A stretch of 64,000 nucleotides of DNA from Roseococcus sp. SYP-B2431 (lineage in GTDB: Bacteria > Pseudomonadota > Alphaproteobacteria > Acetobacterales > Acetobacteraceae), in the NCBI RefSeq assembly GCF_004336745.1, contig NZ_SJXD01000028.1, forward strand, positions 186,001 through 250,000, read 5' to 3'. Below, in pieces: positions 52,774 through 62,915 of this stretch. A program made the position numbers and the translations under genes. Below the pieces are notes generated by a model. The model was not told where the DNA came from and made no database searches. It was given only the letters and a program-made list of their open reading frames with translations. Numbering within the stretch: position 1 is the first letter of the stretch; each line of letters starts with the position of its first letter.

Positions 52774-54618
52774 ATGGATGGCAGCACCGAGACGGGACAG
52801 GAGGCCGGCGACGGCGCGTTGCGCCTTCATCCCGACCCGCCGTCGCTGCGCGGCTGGGCCCGTCCGGCACCGCTTTCGCCCGATCCCTCCTTCCCTCCAG
52901 AGATCGGCCTCGACATCGAGGGACTCGGCACGCGCGTGCTGACGGCGCGGGCCGACGGCGCCGGCGGCTTCGTCATCGACTGGCCCTTGCCGGCGACGCT
53001 GCGCGACGGCGTCCCGCGCGAGGCCCGCGCCTTCCACCTCGTCACCGGGCGGGAACTGGCCGGCTCGCCGCTGCGCCTGGAGGCCGGCTCCGCCGGGGAA
53101 GCCCCCGCGCCGCCCCGGCCCGCCGCGGCGGCGGGCTTCCCGCCGCTCTCCCGCTGGCCGGGCGGCCTGGCCGGCGTGCTGCCGGCCGCGATGGCGGAGC
53201 TGGCCGAGGGGCTGCAGGGCGGCGCCCAGCCCCCGGCCGCCACGCAGCGCTTCGAGATGGTGCCGGAATCGCAATCCTCCGGCCCGGGCGTGCGGCTGCT
53301 GCTGGACGCGGCCTCCCCGCGGGTCTCGCTGCTCTTTCGGCTGGACGAGGTGCCGGCCGGCCGGCTGGTGGTGACCGCCTGGCTGCCGGAGGCCACCGAG
53401 CCGAACATGCATGCGGTGCTGGAGCTCTCCATCCAGGCGCGGGAGGGGCCGGGCTTCCGGCCGCTGCGCGTGCTGCGCCGGGCGCGCGCCTTCCGGCGCC
53501 CGGTGGAGATCCCGGTCGAGCTCCAGCCCTCGGAGACGGGAGCCGGCGCCTGGCTCGCCGTCGAGGCGCTCGGGGCCAAGGGCCTCGCCGCGCTGGCGCC
53601 GCGCGCCGCCCCGCAGATGCACGCCTCGCCGCGCTTCGAGGATGGGCGGCTAGAGGCGACCTTCGGGCGGGCGGAGACCTTCGCCCGCATCCACGGGGCG
53701 GCGCCCCGGCCAGGGCCAGCGCCCGATCCAGCGCGCCGCCTGCCCGCCGGCGCGCATCCGTTCACGCAGGTCGTGCTGCCCGTGCACAATGGCAGCGACG
53801 AGGTGCGCGCCTGCCTGCGCGCCCTCAGCGCCGCCGCGACGGGGCCCATGCAGGTCGTCGTCGTGGACGATGGCAGCCGCGACCTCACCGCCGAAATGCT
53901 GCGCGAGGAGGCGGCGCGCGACCCGCGCATCGTCCTGCACCGGCGCGAGATGAACCGCGGCTACACCAAGTCGATCAACGAGGGCGTGGCGCTCACCGGC
54001 GCCGACTGGGTCGTGGTGCTGAACTCCGACACGGTGGTGCCCCGGGGCTGGCTGGACCGGTTGCACGCCGCCGCGCGGGCACGGCCGGGCGCCGGCATGG
54101 TGGGCCCCATCTCGAACGCCGCGAGCTGGCAGAGCCTGCCCGCCGTGAAGCGGCCGGACGGCAGCTGGTCCACGAACGACGCCATCCGGCCGGAGCACCT
54201 GGACCGGGTGCAGGCGCTGCTCGATGCCGCGACCGAGCGGGCCTATCCCGACTTCCCGCTGCTCAACGGCTTCTGCACGCTGATCTCGCGGGAGGTCTTC
54301 GATCGCGTGGGCCTCTACGACGAGGAGGCCTTCCCCATGGGCTACGGCGAGGAGACCGACCTCTGTCTGCGGGCGCGCGCCGCCGGCTTCCGCCTCGTCG
54401 TCGCGGACGACTGCTTCGTCTTCCACCACAAGAGCGTCTCCTTCGGCGCCGGGCGCACCGAGCTCACGCGCGCCGGCGGACTGGAAATGACCAACAAGCA
54501 TCCCGGAGTCGTGATCCCCGTGCTGGAGCGGATGATGCAGGAGAACGCCGTGCTGGGCCGCCTTCGCGGCCGGCTCGCCGGAATCGCGGAGCTCCTGGCC
54601 GAGGGGGAGTCCGCGTGA
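52774..54618 (+). CDS. GT2 glycosyltransferase with N-terminal GWA module
   Basis: The product is about 614 residues from ATG 52774 (GGAAGG 13 bases upstream); ATG 52744 is an alternative. Near the N-terminus is LRGWARP with a GFVIDWPLP strand, again the GWA type module. Residues about 330-600 form a GT2 domain: [55 protein letters not shown] and the HHKSVSFG tail, which marks the rhamnosyltransferase/WbbL-like subtype. The 3' end overlaps the next transferase (GTGA). The plus-strand set 52774-56725 reads GT2, GT4, gmd. Confidence 0.85.
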   Translation: MDGSTETGQEAGDGALRLHPDPPSLRGWARPAPLSPDPSFPPEIGLDIEGLGTRVLTARADGAGGFVIDWPLPATLRDGVPREARAFHLVTGRELAGSPLRLEAGSAGEAPAPPRPAAAAGFPPLSRWPGGLAGVLPAAMAELAEGLQGGAQPPAATQRFEMVPESQSSGPGVRLLLDAASPRVSLLFRLDEVPAGRLVVTAWLPEATEPNMHAVLELSIQAREGPGFRPLRVLRRARAFRRPVEIPVELQPSETGAGAWLAVEALGAKGLAALAPRAAPQMHASPRFEDGRLEATFGRAETFARIHGAAPRPGPAPDPARRLPAGAHPFTQVVLPVHNGSDEVRACLRALSAAATGPMQVVVVDDGSRDLTAEMLREEAARDPRIVLHRREMNRGYTKSINEGVALTGADWVVVLNSDTVVPRGWLDRLHAAARARPGAGMVGPISNAASWQSLPAVKRPDGSWSTNDAIRPEHLDRVQALLDAATERAYPDFPLLNGFCTLISREVFDRVGLYDEEAFPMGYGEETDLCLRARAAGFRLVVADDCFVFHHKSVSFGAGRTELTRAGGLEMTNKHPGVVIPVLERMMQENAVLGRLRGRLAGIAELLAEGESA

Positions 54619-55682
54619 CGCGGCTCGCCTTCGTGCTGCCGGTGCGCGGCGGCGCCGGCAGCGCGCATTCCGTCGTGCAGGAGGTGTCGGCGATGCGCGA
54701 CCTCGGCGTCGAGGCGCGCATCCTGGTGAACGCGGCCAATGCCGAAGGCTTCCGCGAGAACCACGCGCGCTTCGACTGGGTGCTGGACGGCGGCGTCGGC
54801 GTCTTCGACGGACCGCAGGAGCTGGGCCGTCTGATCGCGGGCGAGGGTGCGGTGGTCGCGACCACCGCATCCTCCGTCCACTGCATCGCCAGGGCCGCGG
54901 AGACCCTTCAGGGCCCGGCCTTCCGCACCGGCTACTGCGTGCAGGACTACGAGCCGCTCTTCCATCCGGAGGGCAGCATGGAGCAGGACAAGGCGCTCGC
55001 GAGCTTCTCCCTCCTGCGCGGCTGCACCTACATCGCCAGGTCGAACTGGCTGGCCGAGATCGTGCATTCGGCCCATGGCCATGCCGCCGCGCTGGTGGTG
55101 CCGAGCATCGACCACGGGCTCTTTGGCCCGGCCCGCCGCGCGGAAGGCGCCGCGCTGCGCGTCGTCGCCATGGTGCGGCCGGGCACGCCGCGCCGCGCGC
55201 CGCTTCGCACGCTGCGCCTGCTGGGCCGCCTCGCTGCCGGCGCGTTCGGGCCGGTGGAGGCCATCGGCTTCGGCGCCTCCGGCGAGGAACTGGCCGCGCT
55301 CGGCATGGAGCCGCCGGCCGGCGTGACGCTGACCGGCCGGCTCAGCCAGGCCGGCGTCGCCGGGCTGCTGCGCGAGGCCGACGCCTTCCTCGACCTCTCG
55401 GACTTTCAGGCCTTCGGCCGCACCGCGGCCGAGGCCATGGCCTGCGGCTGCCTGCCCCTGGCGCCGCGGCTGGGCGGCACGGTGGATTTCCTGGAGGACG
55501 GAGTGAGCGGCTTCCTGGCCGACACCAGCGACGAGGCTTCGGTCGACGCCGCGCTGCGGCGGCTGCTCTCGCTTTCGGAGAGCGAGCGGCGGAGGATGCG
55601 CCTCGCGGCGCTGGATGCGGTGGCGGATTTCACGCCCGTGCGCGCCGCCATCTCGGAGCTGCGGGCATTGGGCCTGGGCTGA
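54615..55682 (+). CDS. GT4 glycosyltransferase, WsaF-like
   Basis: The 355-residue protein starts at GTG 54615 (4-base overlap). It has [21 protein letters not shown], then the [14 protein letters not shown] segment typical of WsaF-type rhamnosyltransferases and a donor motif [21 protein letters not shown]. Such enzymes add rhamnose or related deoxy sugars to S-layer or O-antigen glycans, which fits the adjacent gmd. Donor identity (GDP- or dTDP-linked) is inference. Confidence 0.85.
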   Translation: MTRLAFVLPVRGGAGSAHSVVQEVSAMRDLGVEARILVNAANAEGFRENHARFDWVLDGGVGVFDGPQELGRLIAGEGAVVATTASSVHCIARAAETLQGPAFRTGYCVQDYEPLFHPEGSMEQDKALASFSLLRGCTYIARSNWLAEIVHSAHGHAAALVVPSIDHGLFGPARRAEGAALRVVAMVRPGTPRRAPLRTLRLLGRLAAGAFGPVEAIGFGASGEELAALGMEPPAGVTLTGRLSQAGVAGLLREADAFLDLSDFQAFGRTAAEAMACGCLPLAPRLGGTVDFLEDGVSGFLADTSDEASVDAALRRLLSLSESERRRMRLAALDAVADFTPVRAAISELRALGLG

Positions 55683-55708
55683 ATGGTCTTGGACGAAGAG
55701 GGATTTGC

Positions 55709-56725
55709 ATGGCGCGACCGACAGCCCTGATCACCGGCGTGGCCGGCCAGGACGGTTCCTACCTGGCCGAGCTGCTGCTGGAGAAGGGCTATCTCGTGCA
55801 CGGCATGCACCGCCGGGCCTCGGGGACCGGCCGCATCGACCATCTGCGCGGCGCGGAAGGCTTCCGCCTGCACCACGGCGACCTGACCGACGGTTCGGCG
55901 ATGATCCGCCTGCTGCAGGCGATCGCGCCCGACGAGATCTACAATCTGGCCGCGCAGAGCGACGTGGCGGTGAGCTTCGAGGTGCCGGAATACACGGCCG
56001 ACAGCGACGCGATGGGCGTGGTGCGGCTGCTGGAGGCCATGCGCATCCTGAAGCTCGACGCCACGCGGTTCTACCAGGCCTCGACCAGCGAGCTCTACGG
56101 CAAGGCGCGGGCCGTGCCGCAGAGCGAAGCCACGCCCTTCCATCCGCGCTCGCCCTATGCGGTGGCCAAGCTCTACGCCTTCTGGATCACGGTGAACTAC
56201 CGCGAAGCCTATGGCATGCACGCCTCCAACGGCATCCTGTTCAACCATGAGAGCCCGCGGCGCGGCCTCGGCTTCGTGACGCGCAAGATCACCCATGCCG
56301 TGGCGTCGATCCATCGCGGGAAGCTGGACTGCCTGCGCCTCGGCAATCTCTCGGCCAAGCGCGACTGGGGCCATGCGCGCGACTACGTCGAGGGGATGTG
56401 GCGCATGCTCCAGCAGGAGCGGCCCGACGACTACGTGCTCGCCACCGGCACCAACCACACGGTCCGCGAGTTCACCGAGCTCGCCTTCCGCGAGACCGGC
56501 GTGACGCTGGGCTGGGAGGGCGAAGGCGAGGAGGAGATCGGCCGCTGCGCGGCGACCGGCCGCGTGCTGGTGCGCGTGGACCCCGCCTTCTTCCGTCCGG
56601 CCGAGGTCGAGCTGCTGATCGGCGATGCCTCCCGCGCTCACGAGCGGCTGGGCTGGGCGCCGCGCATCGGCCTGGCCGAGATGGTCGCCGAGATGGTGAG
56701 GGCCGACCTGGACGCGCCGGGGTAG
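55709..56725 (+). CDS. gmd: GDP-mannose 4,6-dehydratase, copy 2
   Basis: The 338-residue copy has [20 protein letters not shown], catalytic [13 protein letters not shown] and [12 protein letters not shown]. It differs from copy 1 in its N-terminal third but shares a 91-base identical stretch (56359-56449 against 43721-43811) and another block with about 97% identity. It follows the WsaF-like transferase by 26 bases. The two Gmds likely feed the same GDP-6-deoxyhexose pool. No fucose synthase or GDP-rhamnose reductase gene is in the window. Confidence 0.93.
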   Translation: MARPTALITGVAGQDGSYLAELLLEKGYLVHGMHRRASGTGRIDHLRGAEGFRLHHGDLTDGSAMIRLLQAIAPDEIYNLAAQSDVAVSFEVPEYTADSDAMGVVRLLEAMRILKLDATRFYQASTSELYGKARAVPQSEATPFHPRSPYAVAKLYAFWITVNYREAYGMHASNGILFNHESPRRGLGFVTRKITHAVASIHRGKLDCLRLGNLSAKRDWGHARDYVEGMWRMLQQERPDDYVLATGTNHTVREFTELAFRETGVTLGWEGEGEEEIGRCAATGRVLVRVDPAFFRPAEVELLIGDASRAHERLGWAPRIGLAEMVAEMVRADLDAPG

Positions 56726-56780
56726 GATTCCGCCGCGCCGTGGCGTCGCGCCCGTTCCCGCCGCGCCTGTCCCCGCCGCG

Positions 56781-57467
56781 TCACATCTCCGACCAGCGCC
56801 GCAGCAGGTTGTGGTAGCCGCCGGTCAGCGAGAGCACGCTCGGGTGGTCGTCCGGCAGTTCCTGGCGCAGGCGGATGATGGCGAGATCCATCTCGTGCAG
56901 GAAGGCGCGCTGCCCGTCGTCCTTCACCAGCGACTGCGACCAGAAGAAGGAGGACCAGCGGCTGCCGCGCGTGATCTCGGTCACGTGGTGCAGGCTGGTC
57001 GCCGGATAGACGACCATGCTGCCCGCCTCCAGCTTCACCTTCTGGTGGCCGTAGGTGTCCTCCACCACCAGCTCGCCGCCGTCGTATTCGGAGGGGTCGG
57101 TGAGGAAGAGCGTGGAGGAGACGTCGGCGCGCATGCGGAAGCCCCCGGCATTCGGCACCACGCGGATGGCGTTGTCGACATGGGCGCCGAACTTCATGCC
57201 CAGATCGTAGCGGTTGAACATCGGCGGATAGACCCGGAAGGGCAGCGCCGCCGAGGTGAACATGGCGTTGCGCCCGAGGGCACGCAGGATCAGCTCGCTG
57301 AGTTCGCGGGCGACGGGGCTGCTCTCGGGAATCTGGAGGTTGAACTTGACGAGGGCGGACTGCTCGCCGGCGGTGGCGCGGCCATCGGCCCAGGCGGCCG
57401 CCTCCAGGGCCCCGCGGCAATGCGCGACCTCCTCCGGGGTGAGGACCTGGGGGATGGTGACGAGCAT
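56781..57467 (-). CDS. piuC: PKHD-type Fe(II)/2-oxoglutarate hydroxylase (PiuC family)
   Basis: The 228-residue protein from ATG 57467 (GAGGAAG site) carries PiuC/PKHD motifs: [25 protein letters not shown] (Fe ligands His and Asp), [40 protein letters not shown] (third His and 2-oxoglutarate Arg) and SFFWSQSLV. PiuC genes sit next to catecholate-siderophore receptors and are iron-regulated; the substrate is unknown. The receptor gene is 140 bases upstream on the same strand. Confidence 0.92.
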   Translation of the reverse strand: MLVTIPQVLTPEEVAHCRGALEAAAWADGRATAGEQSALVKFNLQIPESSPVARELSELILRALGRNAMFTSAALPFRVYPPMFNRYDLGMKFGAHVDNAIRVVPNAGGFRMRADVSSTLFLTDPSEYDGGELVVEDTYGHQKVKLEAGSMVVYPATSLHHVTEITRGSRWSSFFWSQSLVKDDGQRAFLHEMDLAIIRLRQELPDDHPSVLSLTGGYHNLLRRWSEM

Positions 57468-57484
57468 GGGAACTTCCTCTGTCT

Positions 57485-57601
57485 TCGAGGGGCTCCGCCC
57501 CTCGAGCATCCCGGCAGGAAACTCGGTTTCCTGCACCTTGGTGAGCAAAAGGGCCAGGGCCAAAGGCCCTGGCGGGGAGCGCGAGGGGCAAAGCCCCTCG
57601 C
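57485..57601 (-). promoter_or_regulatory. Four tandem hairpins between the siderophore receptor and piuC
   Basis: Four perfect 9-bp stems with 3-base loops fill this stretch: 57485-57505 (TCGAGGGGC), 57514-57534 (GCAGGAAAC), 57553-57573 (GCCAGGGCC) and 57581-57601 (GCGAGGGGC). The first and last share the core CGAGGGGC/GCCCCTCG, so cross-pairing is possible. They lie between two co-oriented iron genes. They could attenuate piuC relative to the receptor or protect an mRNA end; no T run is seen. Confidence 0.6.
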
Positions 57602-57607
57602 ATCCTC

Positions 57608-59875
57608 TTAGTAGGCCGCCGAGAGGCTGAACAGCACCGTCCGCCCCGAAGAGGGGATGACGCGATTCGCCCAGAGCTGGTCGAAGTTCGTCTCGTTGGA
57701 CAGGTTGTAGCCGTTCACCGCCACCCGCCACTGGTTGCGCGAGCCGAACCGGTGCGAGACCACGGCGTCGAGCGAGAAGTTCGCGCCCACCTCGGCCGTG
57801 TTCTGGTTGTTCAGGAACACCTGGTCGCGCCAGGTGAAGCCGCCGCCGAAGGTCACGTTGTAGGGCGTGTCGCGGAAGGCCTCATAGGTGGTCCAGAGCG
57901 CCGCTGCATGGCGCGGCACGAATTGCACGCGGCGGCCGACCGTGCCCGCGGTGGCGGAGCGCGTCGTCTCGCTGTCCATGTAGGTGTAGTTGGCGTTGAT
58001 CGCCCAGGCGTCGGTGATCTGGCCGGTCACGCCGATCTCGACGCCCTGGTTGCGCTGGTCGTCGCCCGACTGGGTGGTGGTGCCCAGCAGCGGGTCGGTG
58101 ACGAAGGCGCCCTCCTTCTCGATGCGGAAGAGCGCGCCGTAGAGGCCGAGGCGGTTGTTCAGCAGGCTGAACTTGGCGCCGAGCTCGTAGACCGTGTTGC
58201 GCTCCGGATCGAGGCTCTGGTTGCCCGTGTTGAAGGTGCCGGGCTGGGTGGTGATGAAGGAGCCGGCCGGGCTCGTCGAGCGGCCGTAGGAGAAGTAGTA
58301 GCTCTGCTGCGGCGTCGGCTCGAAGATCAGCGCGGCGCGCGGATCGACGAAGGTCTGGTTGCTGGAGAGCGCCGTCGTCGCCGCGCCGGCGCCATAGGTC
58401 TTGTAGTCGATGTCGTAGTTGCTCACGCGCACGCCGCCCACGACCGAGATCTGCGGCGTCAGCCACATGCGGTTGGTGGCGAAGCCGCCGATGTAGCGCT
58501 GGTCCGTCTCGCGCACATTGGCGCCCGTGCCCGGCACCACGCTGTAGCCGGCCGACGAGTACTGGCCCGTGAAGAGGCTCACGGTCGGCCGCGTGGCGGG
58601 GTTGAGGCCGTAGCCGGTGCGCTGGTCGTTCTGCACCCAGACATCGAGGCCCGCCGTCGCCTCATGGCGAATCGGCCCGGTGTTGAAGCGCGCCACCGCG
58701 GTGGTGACGTTCTGGATGCCCCAGGTCTGCTGGTGGAAGGGGTTGCCCGCGCCGCCCGCCTGCACCATCGGCACAGTGCGCGGGTTGCTGTCAAACAGGG
58801 CGTTCACGCAATTGGGCGCGGTGCCGCAGCTCACCACGGAGGTGGCGAAGTTGCGGTTCACGAAGCCCACGCGCGTGTCGTTGTAGATGGTGAGCCAGTC
58901 GGTCGCGCGGTGCTGCAGCCGGGCGGTGACGCGGTCGACCGTCGTGTCGTCGCGGTCGAGGCCCCAGCCGTACCAGGTGCGGCGGTTCACGCCGTAATTC
59001 GTCACCGGGCGCGCGATGGCGGAGCCGGGCGCCGTCACGGTCGGCACGCCGAAGTCGGGGACCCGGTTGTCCTGCATGTGCAGGTAGTCGAGCGTAAAGG
59101 TCGTCGCGGTGCCCAGGCCGACGGCGAAGGAGGGCGCGATGCCCCAGCGGCCGGAGGAGACGCCGTTGCGGTCCACCAGCTGGGTGTGGTTGCCCATGAT
59201 GTTCAGCCGGACGGCCGAGGTCTCGCCGATCTGCCGGTTGATGTCGATGGTGCCGCGGCCCATCGGGCCCATGCCGGTGGTGAGCGTGCCGCTATAGGCG
59301 TTGCCCAGGTGCGGCGTGCGGGTCTGCAGGTTGATGGCGCCGCCGACCGTGTTCTGGCCGAAGGTCGTGCCCGAGGGACCCTTCAGGACCGAGACGCTCT
59401 CCAGGTTGAAGGCGTCGCGCGTGTAGCTGCCGAAGTCGCGGAGGCCGTCGACATAGACGTCGTTCTGGGCGGAGAAGCCACGGATGCGGAAGCTGTCGCC
59501 GTTGACGCCGCCATTGCCCTCGCCGATCGAGGTCGTGATGCCGGGGACGTTGCGCAGCGCCTGGTCGACGGTGGTCACGCCCTGCTGCTCCATGATGGCG
59601 CGGGGGATCACGTTGATGGTCTGCGGCGTGTCCTGCACCGTGCCGGGCAGGCGCGAGATGCCGGTCGGGCGCTGCAGCGTGTTGGCGGGCTCGGGCGCCT
59701 GCCCCGACACGTCCATCACGGGAAGGTTGAGGGAAGGCGAGACCTCGACAGGCGCCGTCGGCGCCGGCGCCTGCGCCATGGCCTGGGCCTGCAGCCCGGC
59801 CGAGATGGCGACGGCGAGGCTGGCGGTGATGGCGGCCTGGGAAGCGGTGCTCTGCAGCAGGGCACGACGGGACAT
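57608..59875 (-). CDS. TonB-dependent siderophore receptor (catecholate, Fiu-like)
   Basis: The 755-residue protein has a signal peptide ending near AMAQA, a TonB-box region near PVMDVSG, a plug domain ([71 protein letters not shown]) and a 22-strand barrel ending with an aromatic C-terminus (LFSLSAAY). Plug and barrel, together with the adjacent piuC, fit Fiu/PiuA-type catecholate receptors. The 268-base region upstream has an AT-rich CTAATTCTTAATTTCAG stretch (about 59900-59916) where an iron regulator could bind. Confidence 0.93.
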   Translation of the reverse strand: MSRRALLQSTASQAAITASLAVAISAGLQAQAMAQAPAPTAPVEVSPSLNLPVMDVSGQAPEPANTLQRPTGISRLPGTVQDTPQTINVIPRAIMEQQGVTTVDQALRNVPGITTSIGEGNGGVNGDSFRIRGFSAQNDVYVDGLRDFGSYTRDAFNLESVSVLKGPSGTTFGQNTVGGAINLQTRTPHLGNAYSGTLTTGMGPMGRGTIDINRQIGETSAVRLNIMGNHTQLVDRNGVSSGRWGIAPSFAVGLGTATTFTLDYLHMQDNRVPDFGVPTVTAPGSAIARPVTNYGVNRRTWYGWGLDRDDTTVDRVTARLQHRATDWLTIYNDTRVGFVNRNFATSVVSCGTAPNCVNALFDSNPRTVPMVQAGGAGNPFHQQTWGIQNVTTAVARFNTGPIRHEATAGLDVWVQNDQRTGYGLNPATRPTVSLFTGQYSSAGYSVVPGTGANVRETDQRYIGGFATNRMWLTPQISVVGGVRVSNYDIDYKTYGAGAATTALSSNQTFVDPRAALIFEPTPQQSYYFSYGRSTSPAGSFITTQPGTFNTGNQSLDPERNTVYELGAKFSLLNNRLGLYGALFRIEKEGAFVTDPLLGTTTQSGDDQRNQGVEIGVTGQITDAWAINANYTYMDSETTRSATAGTVGRRVQFVPRHAAALWTTYEAFRDTPYNVTFGGGFTWRDQVFLNNQNTAEVGANFSLDAVVSHRFGSRNQWRVAVNGYNLSNETNFDQLWANRVIPSSGRTVLFSLSAAY

Positions 59876-60143
59876 GCGACTCTCCGGATTGTTGCGACTA
59901 ATTCTTAATTTCAGCGCGACAAGGGATCAATCTTCGCAGTCGGACGTTACGTTCCGTTTTGGTGAATCCCGGCTCGGCCGTGGCTCAAAAGCCACAGCCG
60001 TTGCGACGCCCGGCCTTCACCGCTAGCGTCCGGCGGCCGTCACGCGGCCTGTCGACGGAAGGAAATGCCCGATTTCCCAGTCCTCGCCGATTCCCCCCGG
60101 GATCGTCAGCCTCGCCGATTACGAGCCTGTCGCGCGCCAGCGC

Positions 60144-61160
60144 ATGGGCGAGAACGCCTGGGCCTATATCTCCACCGGCTCGGCCGACGAGCTGACCCTG
60201 CGCGCCAATCTCGCGGCTTTCGGGCGGCTGCGCCTGCAGGGGCGCGTCCTGGCCGACATGGCCGGCGCGCAGACGCGCGTCACCCTCTTCGGCGACAGCT
60301 TCGACTATCCGATGCTGCTGGCGCCCGTGGCCTTCCATCGCCTCGTGCACCCCGAGGGCGAGCTGGCGACCGCCTTCGGGGCCGGCGCGATCCGGGCCGG
60401 CATGGTGGTCAGCACCCAGGCCAGCGTCCCGCTGGAGGAGGTGGCGCGCCAGGCGACCTCGCCGCTGTGGTTCCAGCTCTACCTGCAGCATGACAGGGAG
60501 TTCACGAGGTCGCTGGTCCAGCGCGCCGCCAATGCCGGCTACCGCGCCCTCGTCCTGACCGTCGACGCCCCCGTGACGCTGCGCAACCAGGAGCAGCGCC
60601 TCGGCTTCCGGCTGCCGCCGGGAATCCAGGCCGTGAACCTGCGCGGCATGGCCGCGCCCCCTCCCCCGCGGGCGGAGCCGCATGAAAGCGAGGTGTTCCG
60701 CGGCCTGCTCGACCCCGCGGCCACCTGGAAGGACATCGCCTGGCTGCGCTCCGTCACGGACCTGCCGGTGGTGCTGAAAGGCATCATGTCCCCGGCCGAT
60801 GCCGCCCGCGCCGTCGCGGAGGGGGTGGACGGGATCATCGTCTCCAACCACGGGGGCCGCGCCCTGGACACGGCACCTGCCAGCATCGAGGCATTGCCGC
60901 GCGTCGCCGAGGCGGTGGCGGGCCGCATCCCCGTGCTCATGGACGGCGGCATCCGCCGCGGGAGCGACGTGCTGAAGGCGCTGGCGCTGGGCGCGAAGGC
61001 CGTGCTGGTCGGCCGGCCCTGTCTCTACGGCCTCGCCGTCGGCGGCGGGGTGGGCGTGGCGCATGTGATGAAGATCCTGCGCACCGAGCTGGAGATCGCC
61101 ATGGCGCTGACCGGCTGTGCGTCCCTGGAGGCGATCGACCGTTCGGTGATCTGGGAGTAG
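60144..61160 (+). CDS. FMN-dependent alpha-hydroxyacid oxidase/dehydrogenase, N-terminus apparently frameshifted
   Basis: The 338-residue frame matches the lactate/glycolate oxidase family from its first helix on: SADELT near residue 13, [25 protein letters not shown], the FQLYLQHD strand, VLKGIMSP, the catalytic His in [11 protein letters not shown] and Arg in MDGGIRRG. In-frame codons before ATG 60144 encode [15 protein letters not shown], the expected family N-terminus, but no start codon exists there. An ATG at 60065 with GGAAGGA before it is in another frame and joins this one if one C of the C6 run at 60093-60098 is skipped, giving PGIVSLADYE. So the true gene may be 60065-61160 with a 1-base frameshift. 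The substrate could be lactate or a longer 2-hydroxyacid. Confidence 0.8.
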   Translation: MGENAWAYISTGSADELTLRANLAAFGRLRLQGRVLADMAGAQTRVTLFGDSFDYPMLLAPVAFHRLVHPEGELATAFGAGAIRAGMVVSTQASVPLEEVARQATSPLWFQLYLQHDREFTRSLVQRAANAGYRALVLTVDAPVTLRNQEQRLGFRLPPGIQAVNLRGMAAPPPPRAEPHESEVFRGLLDPAATWKDIAWLRSVTDLPVVLKGIMSPADAARAVAEGVDGIIVSNHGGRALDTAPASIEALPRVAEAVAGRIPVLMDGGIRRGSDVLKALALGAKAVLVGRPCLYGLAVGGGVGVAHVMKILRTELEIAMALTGCASLEAIDRSVIWE

Positions 61161-61215
61161 CCGGCCGGGACCATGCTCCCGGTTGCCAATCCGCGGCGCC
61201 CCGATTACGCATGGC

Positions 61216-61350
61216 GGCACATCAGGAGTTGGGCCGACGCCCGACGCCAACCTGCCTCCCGGGCAAGGTGGCGCTCCCGCAAGGGAGGATGTGGCCGAAC
61301 CGGCAACCAACGGGTCCCAGCCACGGCGTCCGTTCCGCTCCGATGCCACG
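61216..61350 (+). ncRNA. SAM-clan riboswitch-like leader of metA (candidate)
   Basis: The region has a core GGAGGATGTGGCCGAACCGG followed by CAACC, close to the SAM-I core GGAGGGACUGGCCC..AAACCCGGCAACC, then CACGGCGTCC-GTTCC and GATGCC, like the 3' part of S-boxes. Possible P1 arms are GGCACATCAGGAG (61216-61228) and CTCCGATGCC (61338-61347). Two inserted hairpins (GCCA..TGGC near 61246-61272 and CTCCC-GCAA-GGGAG at 61274-61287) differ from a standard S-box. It precedes metA by about 35 bases, where SAM control is expected. I cannot fold it here. Confidence 0.45.
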
Positions 61351-61360
61351 GAGGACGCAC

Positions 61361-61393
61361 ATGGCTTCAGGATTTTCCCGCCGATGCCGATAA
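61361..61393 (+). CDS. Ten-codon leader ORF overlapping metA
   Basis: ATG at 61361, 5 bases after a strong GGAGGA (61350-61355), opens a frame that reads [10 protein letters not shown] and stops with TAA at 61391-61393, inside metA codon 4. metA itself has only AGGA 11 bases upstream. This is the arrangement of a translationally coupled leader peptide. Whether it is translated is unknown. Confidence 0.4.
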   Translation: MASGFSRRCR

Positions 61394-62304
61394 GGATTCC
61401 CGACGACCTGCCCGCCCGCGCCACGCTGGAGGCCGAGGGCGTCATGGTGATGCGCGAGGCGGACGCCCGGCGGCAGGACATCCGCCCCATGCGCATCGGG
61501 CTGCTCAACCTCATGCCGGACAAGGTGCGGACCGAGACGCAGTTCGCGCGGCTGCTGGGCGCAACCCCGCTGCAGGTCGAGCTCACGCTGGTGAAGATGA
61601 CCAACCACGTCGCGCGCAACACGTCGGGCGAGCATATCCTCTCCTTCTACCGCGACTGGCAGGATGTCCGCGCCGAGCGCTTCGACGGCTTCATCGTCAC
61701 CGGCGCGCCGGTCGAGACCCTGCCCTTCGAGCAGGTCACCTACTGGGACGAGCTGCGCCGCGTCTTCGACTGGACGCAGACCCATGTGCACCACAGCTTC
61801 CACGTCTGCTGGGGCGCGCAGGCGGCGGTGCACCACTTCCACGGCATGCCCAAATACCCGCTGCCGGAGAAGGCCTTCGGCGTGCACCGGCACCTGAACC
61901 TCGCGCCGGCCTCGCCCTATCTGCGCGGCTTCTCGGACGATTTCGCGATTCCCGTCTCGCGCTGGACCGAGGTGCGGCGGGAGGACATCCCGCCCGGCAG
62001 CGGGCTGCGCGTGCTGATGGAATCCGAGGAGGCGGGCCTCTGCCTGCTGGAAGACCCGGCGCACCGCGCGCTGCACATGTTCAACCACATCGAATACGAT
62101 TCCAGCTCGCTGGCGGAGGAGTATTTCCGGGATCTCGCCGCGGGGAAGAAGATCGCCAAGCCGCTCGGCTATTTTCCCGAGGACGACCCCTCGCGCCCGC
62201 CCGGCAACCGCTGGCGCAGCCATGCGCACCTGCTCTTCGGCAATTGGATCAACGAGCTCTACCAGACGACGCCCTTCGACCTGGAGGAAATCGGCCGAGG
62301 GTGA
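61384..62304 (+). CDS. metA: Homoserine O-acyltransferase, MetA type
   Basis: The 306-residue protein is a full MetA: start [11 protein letters not shown] (the MetA N-terminus), [38 protein letters not shown], catalytic Cys in [20 protein letters not shown], and the terminal catalytic [15 protein letters not shown]. MetA acylates homoserine with succinyl- or acetyl-CoA as the first step of methionine synthesis. I chose ATG 61384 over the longer frame to 61183, which lies in the leader. A SAM-clan-like leader and overlapping leader ORF precede it. Confidence 0.95.
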   Translation: MPIRIPDDLPARATLEAEGVMVMREADARRQDIRPMRIGLLNLMPDKVRTETQFARLLGATPLQVELTLVKMTNHVARNTSGEHILSFYRDWQDVRAERFDGFIVTGAPVETLPFEQVTYWDELRRVFDWTQTHVHHSFHVCWGAQAAVHHFHGMPKYPLPEKAFGVHRHLNLAPASPYLRGFSDDFAIPVSRWTEVRREDIPPGSGLRVLMESEEAGLCLLEDPAHRALHMFNHIEYDSSSLAEEYFRDLAAGKKIAKPLGYFPEDDPSRPPGNRWRSHAHLLFGNWINELYQTTPFDLEEIGRG

Positions 62305-62366
62305 GCCATCCCCGGCGAGCACGGCCGGGCCTTGCGGATCTCGACGCCGCCCAGCGGGCGGAGCCC

Positions 62367-62915
62367 TCAGCGCCGGAAGCAATCCCTCGCGTGATCGTTC
62401 ACCATCCCGGCCGCCTGCATCCAGGAATAGACGATCACCGGCCCCACGAACTTGAAGCCGCGCTTCTTCAGCGCCTTCGACATCCGCTCCGAAAGCTCGG
62501 TCTTCGCCGGCACGGTCGCCCCGTCGCCCTGGATCGTGCCGCCACCGACCATGTCCCAGGCGAAGTCCGAAAAATCCTCGCCGGCGGCCTGCATGGCGAG
62601 GTAGGCGCGCGCATTGCCGATGGTGGCCTCGATCTTCGCCCTGGCGCGGATGATCCCGGCATCGCCCATCAGCCGCTCCACATCCGCCGGACCGAACGCC
62701 GCGACCTTCTCCGGGTCGAAGCCCGCGAAGGCGCGGCGATAGCCCTCGCGCTTGCGCAGCACCGTGATCCAGGCCAGCCCGGCCTGCGCGCCCTCCAGAT
62801 TCAGCAGCTCCCATAAGGCGCGGGAATCGCGCTCGGGGACGCCCCATTCGCCGTCGTGGTACGCGCGCAGCAGCGGGTCGCTCTCGCACCAGCGGCAGCG
62901 ATGGCGCTCCGTCAC
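62367..62915 (-). CDS. tag: DNA-3-methyladenine glycosylase I
   Basis: The 182-residue Tag has the family start CRW, AYHDGEWGVPERD and GFKFVGPVIVYSWMQAAGMVNDH. Zinc ligands of the enzyme family (Cys, His, His, Cys) map to Cys7, His20, His175 and Cys179. It cuts 3-methyladenine from alkylated DNA. It starts at GTG 62915, overlapping the sufE stop (GTGA); the longer frame to 63260 is spurious. It is coupled to sufE and the CarD-family gene upstream. Confidence 0.93.
   Translation of the reverse strand: MTERHRCRWCESDPLLRAYHDGEWGVPERDSRALWELLNLEGAQAGLAWITVLRKREGYRRAFAGFDPEKVAAFGPADVERLMGDAGIIRARAKIEATIGNARAYLAMQAAGEDFSDFAWDMVGGGTIQGDGATVPAKTELSERMSKALKKRGFKFVGPVIVYSWMQAAGMVNDHARDCFRR

Noticed and set aside
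57752-59908. A 718-codon plus-strand frame opposite the TonB receptor
   Set aside because: Shadow frame; the minus strand has plug, barrel and signal peptide.
59876-59960. Clear Fur or IRO box upstream of the siderophore receptor
   Set aside because: The AT-rich stretch shows only weak symmetry (about 4 of 9 positions); I could not match a Fur, Irr or RirA consensus well enough to list it.
61216-61350. Cobalamin or SAH riboswitch as identity of the metA leader
   Set aside because: No GCCACUG B12 box and no SAH-switch GAGGAGCG/ACAACGGCGCU pattern; the SAM-clan core fits better.
61183-61383. Long N-terminal extension of MetA from 61183
   Set aside because: The added 67 residues have no MetA similarity and lie in the structured leader; MPIR at 61384 is the canonical start.
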